Part shown: in pieces, positions 1-10,576 of the stretch | Layout of the letters: each line of letters starts with the position of its first letter | Numbering within the stretch: position 1 is the stretch's first letter | DNA from: Thermothielavioides terrestris NRRL 8126 | Lineage: Eukaryota; Ascomycota; Sordariomycetes; Sordariales; Chaetomiaceae | NCBI RefSeq assembly: GCF_000226115.1 | Contig: NC_016460.1 | Location: 3,720,001 to 3,784,000, forward strand | Length of the DNA: 64,000 nucleotides | Direction: 5' to 3' | Made by a program: the position numbers and the translations under genes | Notes under the pieces: generated by a model | Database searches by the model: none | The model's input: only the letters and a program-made list of their open reading frames with translations | Told to the model about the DNA's origin: nothing

Positions 1-896
1 TGATGATGTACGAGACGACGTCGCCCTTGCGCATCGTCTTGCCGCGCGCCATCTCGCGGAGCGCCACCTGGACCTGTGGCATGCTGTCGCCGTTGGGGTA
101 CTCCTTGGGAGCTTTGCCCAGCTGCGTGAGGATGATGTACTTCTGGGCCGGAATGGCTTGCGCACGCATCTTTCCCGAGATCTCGCGCAGGTACTCGTGG
201 ATGTGCTGGACAGACACCTCGGTGTCGTTGCCCGAGAGAATCTCGTCCAGGATGCGCTTGGAGACTTCCCTCGACAGAGGGCAGTACTCGCGGCGCTTCA
301 TATCGAGACCCTTGACCTCCAGCTTCTCGACGAATTTGCCGTTCGTCTCGACCAGATTGACCGCCGCATATTTCTTCTTGGCCTGGAGCAGAATGCGGCG
401 GAAAACATTGTCAATGTCAATCTCGAGCCGCCTGTACCGCTTGTTGACCTCGGCCTTGAACTCCCGGCCGACCTTGAGGGCATCGGCGACGTTGTCCACA
501 TTCGCATGGATCATGACGGAGTCGGTGTCACCGTAGATGACCTGCAACGACATGCTCTCGGCCAGGTCCTTCGTACTGCGGAGAATCTCACGCCCTTTGA
601 AGGTGGTGAGCATGGCAAGGGGTCTGGCGTAGAACCGCGACTTCGTGTAGCCCAGACAGCCATACATGGAGTTGGCTGTGAGCTTCAAGGCGAGCTGTCT
701 GATGTCCCACGTCGCAAGCTGTTCTGGGGTAGCATTTTTGTCCTTCATTAGGCTCTTGACTTGCCTCCGGCGGTCGACCAAGCCTGCAATCAGCTTCGGA
801 AGGACGGCAGGGGTCTTGTCGGTCGGAACTGGCGGCACCGCATCCTCGTCGTCCGACTAGTTCTCGTCAGCAAGGCGCCGTCGGCCGAAAAGAAGG

Positions 897-960
<64 letters not shown>

Positions 961-3796
961 CACGTACCGAAAAGGTGCGGTCAACGGTGGTGAAGCAGAT
1001 GTTGAACTCCTGAATGATGGACGGATATAGCGAGTTGAAGTCCATGACGAGGACAAACCTGTCGTAGAGGCCCTTTTCGGGCTCGAAGACAAGGCCGCCC
1101 TTGTACTTGTCCTTCTTCTTGCCCTCGCCGCCGTCTTCTTCCTGGTTCTCGTCCTCGACGCGCGCCCTTCCTTTGAAGGGCTGTTTGTCTGGGCAGATAT
1201 ACTTCTTCCCGTAGAACTCGTGGAGCAAGATGTACTCGTTTCGCTCGGCACGGGTGCCGGTGAGCGTTCTTGCCCACGAGTTGCCTGCCAGGTTGGTGAG
1301 CTCCTTGGTGAGGGGCAGGATTTGCGTCCTCAGAGCCAGGGCAGCGATGAAGTAAGTATCCGCCTCGGCATGCGATAGGTAGTCCATCAGGCCTTCCTTG
1401 GACGAGGCCCACGTCTTGAGCGCCAACTCGTTGTCAATGTCCCTCCGGTGGTTATCTCCCGAGAGATACAGATTGCACATTTCCGTTAGACTCCACGACT
1501 GGCACTTGAACATGACGGATTTGCCGGCGTCGTTGGCAAGATCGCACAGGAGGCGGCCTGCCATGATCTGGCGCTCGGCGAAGACGTTGCCGCCAACCTT
1601 GCCAATCGAGGCCGGCCAGGCCGACCGCCTCAGTCTTCCTAAGCGAGACCATTGGTGCGTCTTCTTCTCGTAGAGGCGGTTCAGCAGAACGCTGTAGTCG
1701 ACACCTTCAAGCTGATGTCCCAGGATGATGTCCGGATCGACGAGGTCGATCTGCGCTAGGAAGAATGACAGGATATCAGACTCTTGCTTCATGAGTTTGA
1801 TCAAGCCTTTCCTCCTGTCCTTGGCTAGCTTCTCGAAACCCAGAGGGAAGGCGGCGGCTGGGGGGCGGATGAGGGTGAACGTCCGGCAGGGCAGCTTATC
1901 GGCCGGGGTCGTGTCGCTGAGCGAGACGTCCTGATAGACCCTGGCGCTGATGGCCAGAATCTCCTGCTTGTTGTCCTTCGCGTTGAACATTGTGCGCATG
2001 GCAAGGCTCATCAGGGTCAGAGGGGGCGCTTCGAAGCTGTCACCATCGCTCAGCGTCGCCACCATGTTGGGATGCTCGACCAGGACTTCGAGCCGGCAGT
2101 GGGAGGCGTTCTTCAGGGCGCCGAAGTCGGCATCTTCGATCTTCAACCAGCACGGGCCTTTGATCTTCTTCCAGAGGACAAACTGCTCGAACAAAGCCGT
2201 ATTGGTGCCGAAGACATGGGAGAAGGTCTCGCCCTTGGTGCCAAGCTCGATGGCGGGCCTGGTATAGGGGTAGAGCAGCTTCAGGTACTGGGCTTCCGAG
2301 GGAATCTCGGGGAGCTCGAACGCATATTTCCGGGTGCAGACCTTGATCTTGTGCATGTCGACGTTCATCTTGGTCATAATGGCGTCGACCTCGTTGTAGA
2401 CGTCCATCATCTCGACCTGCTCTGTGGTCTCGACGCCGCGGCGCACCCGGTGCTTGCGCGGCAAAAAGTAGAGTTTCCGCAAGATGTTGTCGATCTTGAC
2501 GAAGCAGCTGACATAGTGGCCGGTCTTCTTGTTGAGCACCTTGCCGAAGAGACACAGACTGCCATTAACCTCGGTGTAGTCGGTCCAGAACATCTTGAGG
2601 CTGCCGTCCTCCTCGATGGCATCCTTGTAGTCAATCTTGCCCATGGTCCTGGCTTCCGGTGGCGAGCTGTTCACCACATTGAGCTTCTCATTGATACCAT
2701 TCCAGGCCGCTGCGTCGACGGTGGCGTCTGGACCCTTGGCAGGAGACGAGGTTGCCGGAGTTGGATAGGGATCAGGCTTGACGATCTTCTTGGTCTGCCG
2801 CGAAGCAGAGAGATTGACGCTGGCGCCAGCAACAGCGCCAGCATGGACAACCTCCATCATGTCGTCATCCTCATCTTCATCATCCTCCAATTTGGCTTGT
2901 GACCTCCGCTCGACGACCTTTGCTGCGGGAGATGAGGGGGCCGGGTCGCTCATGGCCACATCCGGGGGCGCAGCATGGTCGTCATCGTCATCCACGGGAG
3001 GCACGAAATCATCTTCGGTCATTATAACATCGCTTGGCAGAGGAGAGGATGCGCTGCCATCCAGCATCTTTGTTTTCTTGGTGGCTGGCTGTCGAGGTTC
3101 TCGTGGGGGTGAGGGAGCGCGAGCTCTCCTCCTCTCCGCCGACCTGTCTCGCTTTTTGGGAATCCTGGGCAGCGCAACGGGAATGTTTGAGTCTACCTCT
3201 CCCAAGAGATCCTTGAGGAACTTGTCGTCGTCTTCCGTCTTTATGACCTGGGGTGGGGCGAGGTGTAAGTGAAGGGAAACCAGAGCCGCTGGACGGCATA
3301 AGAAATCATTTTGAACAGACCTTGGGCTTGGGCTGTGATTTCGCAGCGCCCTTTGTGAAGTACTCGGAAATGTCGCGGTCATTGGCGTCTCGTTTAGCCT
3401 GCTCCTCCTGGCGTTGCTTCTTGGCTGCGTGGGCAAGGACGGGTCAGCGCGGGACAGCGTCACAGATCGTCTACGAAGAATCTCCAGCGCGCAGGGACTC
3501 GTACATTTACGGTCCTTCCCACGCACGAGCAGGGCATCGTCGTCGCTCTCGGACTCGTAAGCACGCACGCGGTCCCATTCCTCGCGGCCGTCGTCGGCGT
3601 ATCCCTCGCCGTTGTCGTCGACGACGAAGTCATCCTGGTTGAGGCGGTCGCGCACAATCTGCTTGTACTGGTTCTCGTCCACCTCCTCGTAGAGATCCTC
3701 GACCTCGGCGACCTTGTACGTATCGAATACCTTCTTGCCCGACTGCCGCAGCGCGCGCAGCTCGGCAAGCCTGTCGCGCTTGTGGGCTTTGGACAT
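1..3796 (-). CDS. POL1: DNA polymerase alpha catalytic subunit (3' end outside window)
   Basis: Family B replicative polymerase that extends primase RNA primers at origins and on the lagging strand, in the nucleus. Four exons are visible: 3796-3511, 3424-3321, 3247-968 and 856 to beyond position 1. That gives about 1,175 residues of a protein usually near 1,500. The acidic N-terminus starts [18 protein letters not shown]. Motif A (DFNSLYPS) begins near residue 866, motif B (KLTANSMYG) near 948 and the catalytic YGDTDS of motif C at about 998-1003, so the active site is intact. The C-terminal cysteine clusters that bind the B subunit lie off the window. The start is the first ATG, followed by the conserved N-terminal block. 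Intron 3 (967-857), between motifs A and B, contains a 62-nt poly(T) run. It is divergent from the PPR gene, and an ACGCGT box lies about 210 bp upstream. Family assignment is certain; intron 1 borders are slightly less so. Confidence 0.95.
857..967 (-). other. POL1 intron 3 with 62-nt homopolymer
   Basis: On the coding strand the donor GTACGTGGG is followed at once by 62 uninterrupted T (897-958 on the plus strand are all A). A CTGAC branch site and a CTAG acceptor follow. Removing 857-967 joins the exon ending TVDRTFS to [10 protein letters not shown] in phase 0. Without splicing the run would encode about 20 phenylalanines, which is not credible inside the polymerase core. Confidence 0.85.
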
Positions 3797-4399
3797 TGTG
3801 AGTGGTCTTCCGCTGTTGAAATGTAAATTCAGAGTTTCGACCAAGTCATAGTTGTCAGCGAGCGGACTTCGATCTGTCCCTCACTATTGGGGAAACAGTC
3901 AAGGAAGCGGTGCGGAAGGTTTGTATTGGAGTATGCCCAAAGCGGGAGTCCAATTCGGTAATGAGACGCGCTCTTGCGCTCTTCGCGTGTTTTCGCGTTA
4001 CCAGACGCGTAGCGTAACCCCTGTAAGTGGTGCCAAGCAAGCAGTGACACACCTGGAAGTGGACAGGGGGCCCAGGGCCCCTGAGCCCTGTCAAAATGGC
4101 CCCACATTGAGCTGGGATGCTCCGGCAGGCAATGAATGAACCGGACCAGTGAAAAAAACTGCTGTCGTGCTCCTGTGTAGGTTTACAACCTGGAAGCAGT
4201 TCAATAGCACCGTTGCCGACGACCGCCACAGACCAAACCCTGCCTCGCGTTGCCTGCAGAGTGCAGCAGCGCATGACGAGGAAATAGACGGCAACAAAAT
4301 TGCCTTGCCTACTGCCTGCAAAAACTAGGAGAACGCCTGACCTCTTCCCCCCTTGACCTGAAGAGCGCGCCGCAACGCCGGGTGCCCCTCGTCGCCGCC
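3797..4399. promoter_or_regulatory. Divergent promoter between POL1 and the PPR gene
   Basis: This 603-bp interval separates two divergent start codons. It contains one perfect ACGCGT box (4005-4010) and several near-matches (ACGCGC at 3966, CGCGT twice between 3984 and 4000). I see no coding frame in it. Confidence 0.6.
4005..4010. promoter_or_regulatory. MCB-type box ACGCGT upstream of POL1
   Basis: A perfect ACGCGT palindrome lies about 210 bp upstream of the POL1 start. In yeasts ACGCGT is the MBF site that drives G1/S transcription of replication genes, including polymerase alpha. Function here is inferred from that. Confidence 0.45.
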
Positions 4400-6593
4400 A
4401 TGTTCATCTGCCGGGGCTGCCTTCGCAGCCTCGCAAGCTTAGGCGCGGCTCCTGCCAGCTCGCGACTGCTCAATTCTTTACCGAATAGGACCCCGGGCCT
4501 GCTCTCCAGCCGGAGGACCTACGTGGCCGGGGAAGGGATCCAGATCGACGTGCGCAGCGCTCTGGCGGCGGCCGACCGCAGCAAGCCCAATGACGAGGCG
4601 GCCCCATCCAAGAAGGGAAGATCCTCAGGCGACCGGATGCTCGAGGATGACGGGGAACAAATGGAATACGAGCACGCGCAGGCCCTGTCGGACAACGAGC
4701 CAGGAAGGCGCAAGTACTTGCGCAAACTGGAAACGACCGTCAAGAAACACCTCGAGCACTTCACGGACCCCTATCACATTGCCCAACATGTCAGCAGAGT
4801 GCTCCAGAAGGGCAGCTTTGACGAAGCTCTCCTGATGACGCGCATGGCCAGCCGCAACAAGAAGGTCGAGGTCAGCTGGAACCATCTGATCGACTACCAG
4901 ATGAAGAACCATCGTCTCCATGCCGCCGTGAAGCTGTACAATGAGGTGCGTTCTTGGTTACCGAATTGTCGTCTCTTGTCGTCGTCTAGATCGCCCACTG
5001 ACTGCGTTGCAGATGAAGAAGCGGGGGCAGATACCCAATGCAAAGACGTACACCATCATCTTCCGCGGATGTGCTGCTTCCATCCACCCAAAGCTCGCCG
5101 TGTCGGAAGCCACCAGGATCTATAACTTCATGATCAAGCACGCCGCCCTCAGGCCGAATACGATCCATATGAACGCCGTGCTCGAGGTCTGCGCACGTGC
5201 TGGTGACCTCGAAAGCCTCTTCACCGTCCTTGCCACCTGCAACGAGGGTTTGCGCGCTCCTGACGCCTACACTTATACCATCGTCTTGAACGCCCTCAGG
5301 CACGACTCGGAGGCCGCGAAGAAGAGGGGCTTGGGCCTCGTCGACGCCGAAGTCAAGCGAGAGATGCAGAAAAACATTCACAGGGGAAGGGCCATCTGGG
5401 TCGATGTGATTGCGAACTGGAGAAGTGCCAGGACCATTATTGATGCAGACCTAGTATTCGCTATGGCAAGACTGCTTACGACGGGAGACTACCAAGACAA
5501 CGAGAGCGTCCTGGACCTGTTATGGCAGACCATGAAGATCCCGAGGCTCGACCAACCCAAAGCAAAGCTCCCGCCAGCCGCTGCCGATTCCGGGAGGACG
5601 CTCGAAGATGCTGCCGCCGACGCCAGCCCCCCGGCCCCCTCCGCTGAAGAAGCGCCTGACACTAAGGACATGTCGGCCAGAGATCGAAAGCAGCTGGCGC
5701 AGACGAGGGCACAGAAGACGCCGCTGTACGCGAAACCGGACTCCAAAACGCTGGCCGTCGCGCTCACCGCGCTCGGCAACACGCGCAAGACGTCGCACGC
5801 GGTGAAGTACTGGGACTACTTCACCAAGACGCTCGGCGTCCGGCCCGACGCCGAGACCTACTACTGCTACCAGCGCACGCTGGCCATCGGCCACGCGAGC
5901 GCGCAGATGGCCGCGCTGGTCGAGGCGATGCCCCCCGAGATCGTCACCTCCATCACCTTCCGGCGGGCCCTGCGCACCTGCATCGACGACAACCTCAACC
6001 ACGACGCCTTCAAGCACGCCTGCCGCATCTTCGACCTGCTCGTCGCCCGCCAGCGCTACCCGGACCCGCTGTCGGTGCGCCTCTTCCTGCACGCGGCGCG
6101 CGCCAACACGCGGCACTTCCTGCCGGCGCCGGAGCCGCCCAAGGACGCCACAGACGCAGCCGCAGCCGCATACGCCGAGGAGGAGGAGAAGAAGAAGGAG
6201 GCGCTGGGGCGGCAGCTGGTGACGGCGGTCGACCGCGTGTGGGAGCCGCTGCGGATCCTGTCGGGATCGCTGTCGTACCCGGAGGAGCCGGCGCGGTCGC
6301 CGGCGGAGGAGCTGTCGCGGCAGCGCGGCGACATGCAGGAGATCATGGCGACGGCGCGCCGTACCATCTCGGCCATCGACAAGGTCGTCAACAACGGCCT
6401 GGCCGACCGCGCCACCACCAAGCTGCTGCGGACCCGGCGCGCCATCCTGCAGCGCCAGGTCGAGCGCTGGATTCTCAAGCTGTACCCGCATGGCGAGCCG
6501 AAGGATGAGCGAGCTAGCTTGAAAAAGGATATGCAGGATGCCGGGTTTGACAGGCGCGACTCCGACTCCAGTTCGGCTCGCCGCGCGGTGTGA
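4400..6593 (+). CDS. Mitochondrial pentatricopeptide repeat (PPR) protein
   Basis: Two exons (4400-4945, 5013-6593) give 708 residues. The intron has a GTGCGT donor and a GCAG acceptor. The first about 45 residues (MFICRGCLRSL..., rich in R, S, L and A with almost no acidic residues) look like a mitochondrial presequence. Helix-turn-helix units of PPR type follow from about residue 130, for example YTIIFRGCA, NAVLEVCARAGDLESLF and YTIVLNALRHD. A linker rich in A, P and E then leads to more repeats (TLAVALTALGNTRKTSHAVKYW). Such proteins bind organellar RNA and act in its processing, stability or translation; the target RNA cannot be read from sequence. The last third is much more GC-rich than the first. 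The start at 4400 is chosen because it opens the presequence; the frame stays open only six codons upstream, without an ATG. Confidence 0.85.
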
Positions 6594-7026
6594 TGTTTTG
6601 TACTATCTACTTGAGGCGTTTAGACCGGGCTGTGAAGGGCTTGTACGCCGCAACTTGTACACTATTTTCGCTTTAGACGTACCTATGCATGTACAATATG
6701 ATATGGTGGTGCAGGAACAAGCCGTGAATCCTCTCATGTACAGTACAACACAACCTTGTCACAATCAGTAACTACCAGGTATAGGCACGGAGATTAGCAC
6801 GGATTGCGTTGTAGGACTTCTTCCTTTCCATGTTGAGCCCCTGCGCCTTGCGGCCTTCGGAGGCGAATCCCTCTGAGACTATGTATGTGTGTGCTTCAAA
6901 GTCCAGCTGGCGCCGAAGTCACTCTAAGAAACCAATCTATCGATACTGGCTTAAGGTATGTGGTCCTAAACCCCACTCCCAAACTCCCAAGACACCAACC
7001 CCATCCTCTTGCGTCGTGCTTTCTTC
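6594..7026. other. Convergent 3' flanks, no gene seen
   Basis: The interval lies between the stop of the PPR gene and the stop of the minus-strand unknown gene. It holds only AT-richer presumed 3' UTR sequence. Confidence 0.5.
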
Positions 7027-8348
7027 TCAAACAAGTACGGCCGGGGGCGCAGCTGGAATCGGCCTAATATCCTCCTTCTTTGGCAGTGCATTTGCCTGTT
7101 CAGCCGGAGACACACTCCTCTCGACCGGTTGAGCAGGCCTGGTTGGCTTATTCTGCACCTCCTCAAGCACTTGCAGTCGTGCCGGCGTGCTCTCTTCCTC
7201 TGTCTCTTCGGTTGTCGCTCCACCATCCTCCCATCCTAGCGTCTCTTCAGCAGGGCTCGGGACGGTCGAGATGGGCGAGGAGACCGAGCATGATGCCGAA
7301 ACTGTGAGGGTTTCCACAGCCTCGTCGCTGCAGCTGGCGGGAGATACCACCAGGACGTGATCTGGAGACGATGGTGACCAGTCAGGAGACCATCGCTTCG
7401 GTGATTCGGAAGACGCTCTGCATCTCGACGGGTTTGGACTGCTGTCACTCCTGAGAAAGCGGAATGGTGTCAGTTCGCGGCGCCCATGCAAGGGATCGCA
7501 GTGTCTGCGGCTCACTCTGACGAGTCCGCCGACATTATTGTCCAGAGAGTCCGCACTGGCGCCCTGGGAGGCGGCCTTACTGGCGGTGTCCCTAAGATAC
7601 GTCAGTTAGTCAGTAACCTGTTTTGGCGGGGAAGCTCGCCAGCTCACTGCGCATGCCGTGGTCATCAAAGAACCGGAAGTTGCTGTCAACCGTCTCTTTG
7701 CCTTCCTTAGTACCACTGAATTGGGTCCGTGACCGAGAAAGCGAGGGTCGCCAGAAGAACGGACTTACCCCGGACGGCCTTGTGAACGCCTAATCGGAAA
7801 GAACTCCAGCTTCCCGTATAGTCGGGACGTGTACTAGCGGGAGGGTCCAGCATCGGCATGTTTTCTTTATCCTCGTCGCTAGGGCCTGATGACGAGGACC
7901 AACGAAAAATGGCTGCGCCTCCTCGACGGAACTTGGCGGGGAGGGATTGGAGTCTGAAGCCCCGGCCACGGAACAACCGATGTCTTCCCAGCGACCGAGC
8001 TGGGGAGGTCTCCGAGGGCGAAGATGCCGACGTGGCGGTGGTCGTCGTGCTCGGCGTGCCTGTATCCTCCTGCAGCTCCACTTGGACATTTTGAGAGCTC
8101 TCGTGAGACTCTCGAAGCATACAATCCTGGCGGTAGAAGCGAGCTCCGACCGAGCCGAACCAACTACGTTTGGCCCTCAGAGGTTCGATCTGGGTGGGCG
8201 AGTCATCGATGCCCGGCGTGTTGAGGGCATTGCGGCCGAAGAGGCGTGATGTCTTGCGACGAATTGTTGCAGTGATGGACACACGGGAACGGGTGGCCCC
8301 GAGGCTGGCTGGCTCAGGCACGAAGTCCATCTCCAGAGGTCTCGACAT
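7027..8348 (-). CDS. Uncharacterised fungal protein, about 382 residues
   Basis: I do not recognise the family. Exons are about 8348-7769, 7714-7648, 7591-7516 and 7450-7027. Introns 2 and 3 are textbook (GTGAGC donors, CTGAC or CTAAC branches, TTAG and TCAG acceptors). Splicing them gives a continuous frame reading EGKETVDSNFRFFDDHGMR, then TIMSADSSESDSSPNPSR. Intron 1 has a perfect GTAAGT donor and a TTCAG acceptor, but joining there leaves exons 1 and 2 one base out of phase, so that border is unresolved. The N-terminal half is basic and rich in R and S (TATIRRKTSRLFGRN). The rest is rich in S, P, T and E and predicted disordered, with an acidic stretch near TTEETEEES. No signal peptide, membrane helix or catalytic motif is visible. 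It lies tail to tail with the PPR gene. Confidence 0.6.
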
Positions 8349-9354
8349 GGCTTGCGACGCAGCGGTTACGCAGCAGTAGAATACGAGACTGGGCTCCGCG
8401 AAATAAGAAAGACAAGCTCTAGTCCTTAGAATAGCAATAACACATATCGAGAGTGGCCTAGCCAAAGCCCCACGACAAACACGAATGGGGATTATTTTGG
8501 CTGGGATACGTCGCCGAGGGGGGAGGGAGCAAAATGCCAAGGATAAAACGGCACCATTCTTGGTCTGCTGGAAGGGCTCGGTCGGGACTGAGGGCGGCGA
8601 AAGCACGATGCTGCGGAAGGTGCTGTCCATGCTAGAAGTGATCCGCAGGAAGGAGGGAGGAGTCGCTGATCTTGAGGAGGAAGGTGCTCAGGAGCTTCTG
8701 GGAGTGTTGTTGCGGCCTGACGTGTTTCCAGTTTCTGGTTTCTGACTTCATGTTCCAGCACCAAGAATTCCTAGCAAGCTTGATAGAGCGAATGGGTAAG
8801 CCAACAAAGGCAATTTGATTTCTATGTTGACCAAGGGGGCTATGGGTTGTCAACAACCCCCCTTTTTCGTCTGCCGCAAAAGCACCACGAGCCGTGAGCC
8901 TTTCAAACCTTCCTTTTTACAGCTAATTAGTGATTTAGATCACGCGGAAAGTGAGCGCAATGAGTGGAAATCAAGCAGATTTCTCTTGGCGATACCTACC
9001 AAAAGGGACTTACAGTGCAGGATTTTGAATGAGTTTGGTTTCCCAGCTGAGGTGAAGCTCGTCGTGAGCACTCTGACGCAGCGTCACGTTCCGCTTCGCG
9101 TGCCAAGCACCCAAATTTGGTCCGTGCGTTTTTTGCCGGCGCTAGTTGCAGCGGCGCGGTTGGCTGCCGGGGCGTCACAGAGCGCGTCGGAACCTGCCAT
9201 CGCGCTAGCTCAGCTGTGAATTGAGAATCGCGATCGCAGTCTGGCGCAAAAAAAGATCTACCTGTATAACTTCAATTTTCTCCACGACTGGGACCAGCGT
9301 CGGCCATCTCAACCAAGAATCTGCCCGCTTGCTCGATAGAGTCATCTTGGTACC
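8349..9354. other. Divergent intergenic region, presumed promoters
   Basis: This 1.0-kb region lies between two divergent start codons. I see no coding frame with support, no RNA gene and no clear repeat. Confidence 0.5.
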
Positions 9355-10576
9355 ATGGTCGCCAGCAGCAGCGGCACCGGCAAAGTCGCCACCGACTTCG
9401 AAAAGATCATCCACGCCGGTATGTAACTGTGCGCCCACTTAACCTGAGACTCGATGCAGAAAACCAACCGGTATTCCAACTAGCTCGGGATCGCAAGAAG
9501 AACGAAGCGCTTGCCGCCCGCATCTTCGGCACCAAAGACCGCCGCGCAAGTGCTCCTGCACCCAAACCAGCCGCCGCCAGTGGCAGCCTCGCCAGTCGCG
9601 CTGGCGTGAGAAAGGTTCGACTTCTCTCCGGCACCGACTTTGCCTCTTCCCTTATTGCTGACCCCACCACTGCTTCAGCGTGGCGTGCCTGCCAAGGCTG
9701 CTCGCCATAGCACAGGGAACATTGACGGTGAATGGACACATGACTTGCACGAAGCACAGCCGCGGGGCCCCAAGGCCGCCGGGAATGGCGCCGCCTCCCT
9801 CGCCGCCCGCATTACCGATCCGAATGCTCCGCTGACCGGACCTGCGAGCCATATGCGGAAGCAGCGGCGTGCTGCGCAGGTCGCCCAGGCGCTGATAAGG
9901 TCAGAGCTACAGTCGCCGCGCCAGCAAGGCCATCAACAACAGTACCAAGAGCAGACGGCGTTCGCCAATGGCGCAGCTCCCACTGCGCCGAAGGCGATGA
10001 CGGGTTTCAACACATTCAACAAGGGTATCACGATTCGCGGTCTGGCCGGCCCCTTCGTCGTGATGGCGCAGAACTTTGCTCCCGGCACGACGGCAGCCGA
10101 CATTGAGAGCGCCATGACGCCCGTGGGCGGCCTTATCACCAGCTGTCGGATACTCAAACAGCACCCGATTGTGATCGCTGAAATCGTTTTTGAGAGCAAG
10201 GAAGGCGCCGACAACGTCATCGCGACGTTCAACAACCAGACGGTAAGCTCCATTGCAATCTCACCCGCATCACGCCGAAAGCCCCAGAACTAACGCTCGA
10301 CCACAGGCCGACGGCCGAGTCCTCAGTGTCTACCCCAAAGTGGGGAACACTCCCTCCGCTCAGACCACGACTCGCCCCTCCTCCAATAACGACATGGTCG
10401 TGGACGGCTCGTATGGCTTCGACGAGCCCATGGACATGGACTATCCTTCCGCGCGGCAGCCACCTGCTGGTCCGGCGACGGGAGGCGGCGGCGGGCTCTA
10501 CAGCGACAGCCTTATCAACACGAACCGCTGGGGCCGCGGCTTCAGCCGGGGAGCTGGGGGTCCCGGCAGGAGGTAA
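9355..10576 (+). CDS. RRM RNA-binding protein, ALY/Yra1-like
   Basis: Four exons (9355-9418, 9484-9605, 9679-10242, 10307-10576) give 339 residues with phase kept at every junction. The N-terminus has a charged segment (DFEKIIHAARDRKKNEALAARIF). The middle is rich in A, Q and P. One RRM-like domain spans roughly residues 160-260, opening with GITIRGLAGPFVVMAQNFAP and ending at VLSVYPK. The C-terminus is Gly/Arg-rich (NRWGRGFSRGAGGPGRR), an arrangement seen in mRNA export adaptors of the ALY/REF type. The RNP motifs are weak, so binding may be non-canonical. The mRNA-export role is inferred from architecture only; another nuclear RRM protein is possible. The start at 9355 lies in a good context (TACCATGG) and is the only in-frame ATG before the first donor. 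Confidence 0.75.

Noticed and set aside
37..3796. DNA polymerase delta, epsilon or zeta instead of alpha
   Set aside because: The N-terminal ISEYFTKG region and the motif text [17 protein letters not shown] and [12 protein letters not shown] are those of polymerase alpha.
857..3844. One uninterrupted 995-codon reading of POL1, including about 20 consecutive Phe
   Set aside because: The Phe run comes from an intronic poly(T), and two further introns near the N-terminus happen to be open. Splicing restores family sequence at all three places.
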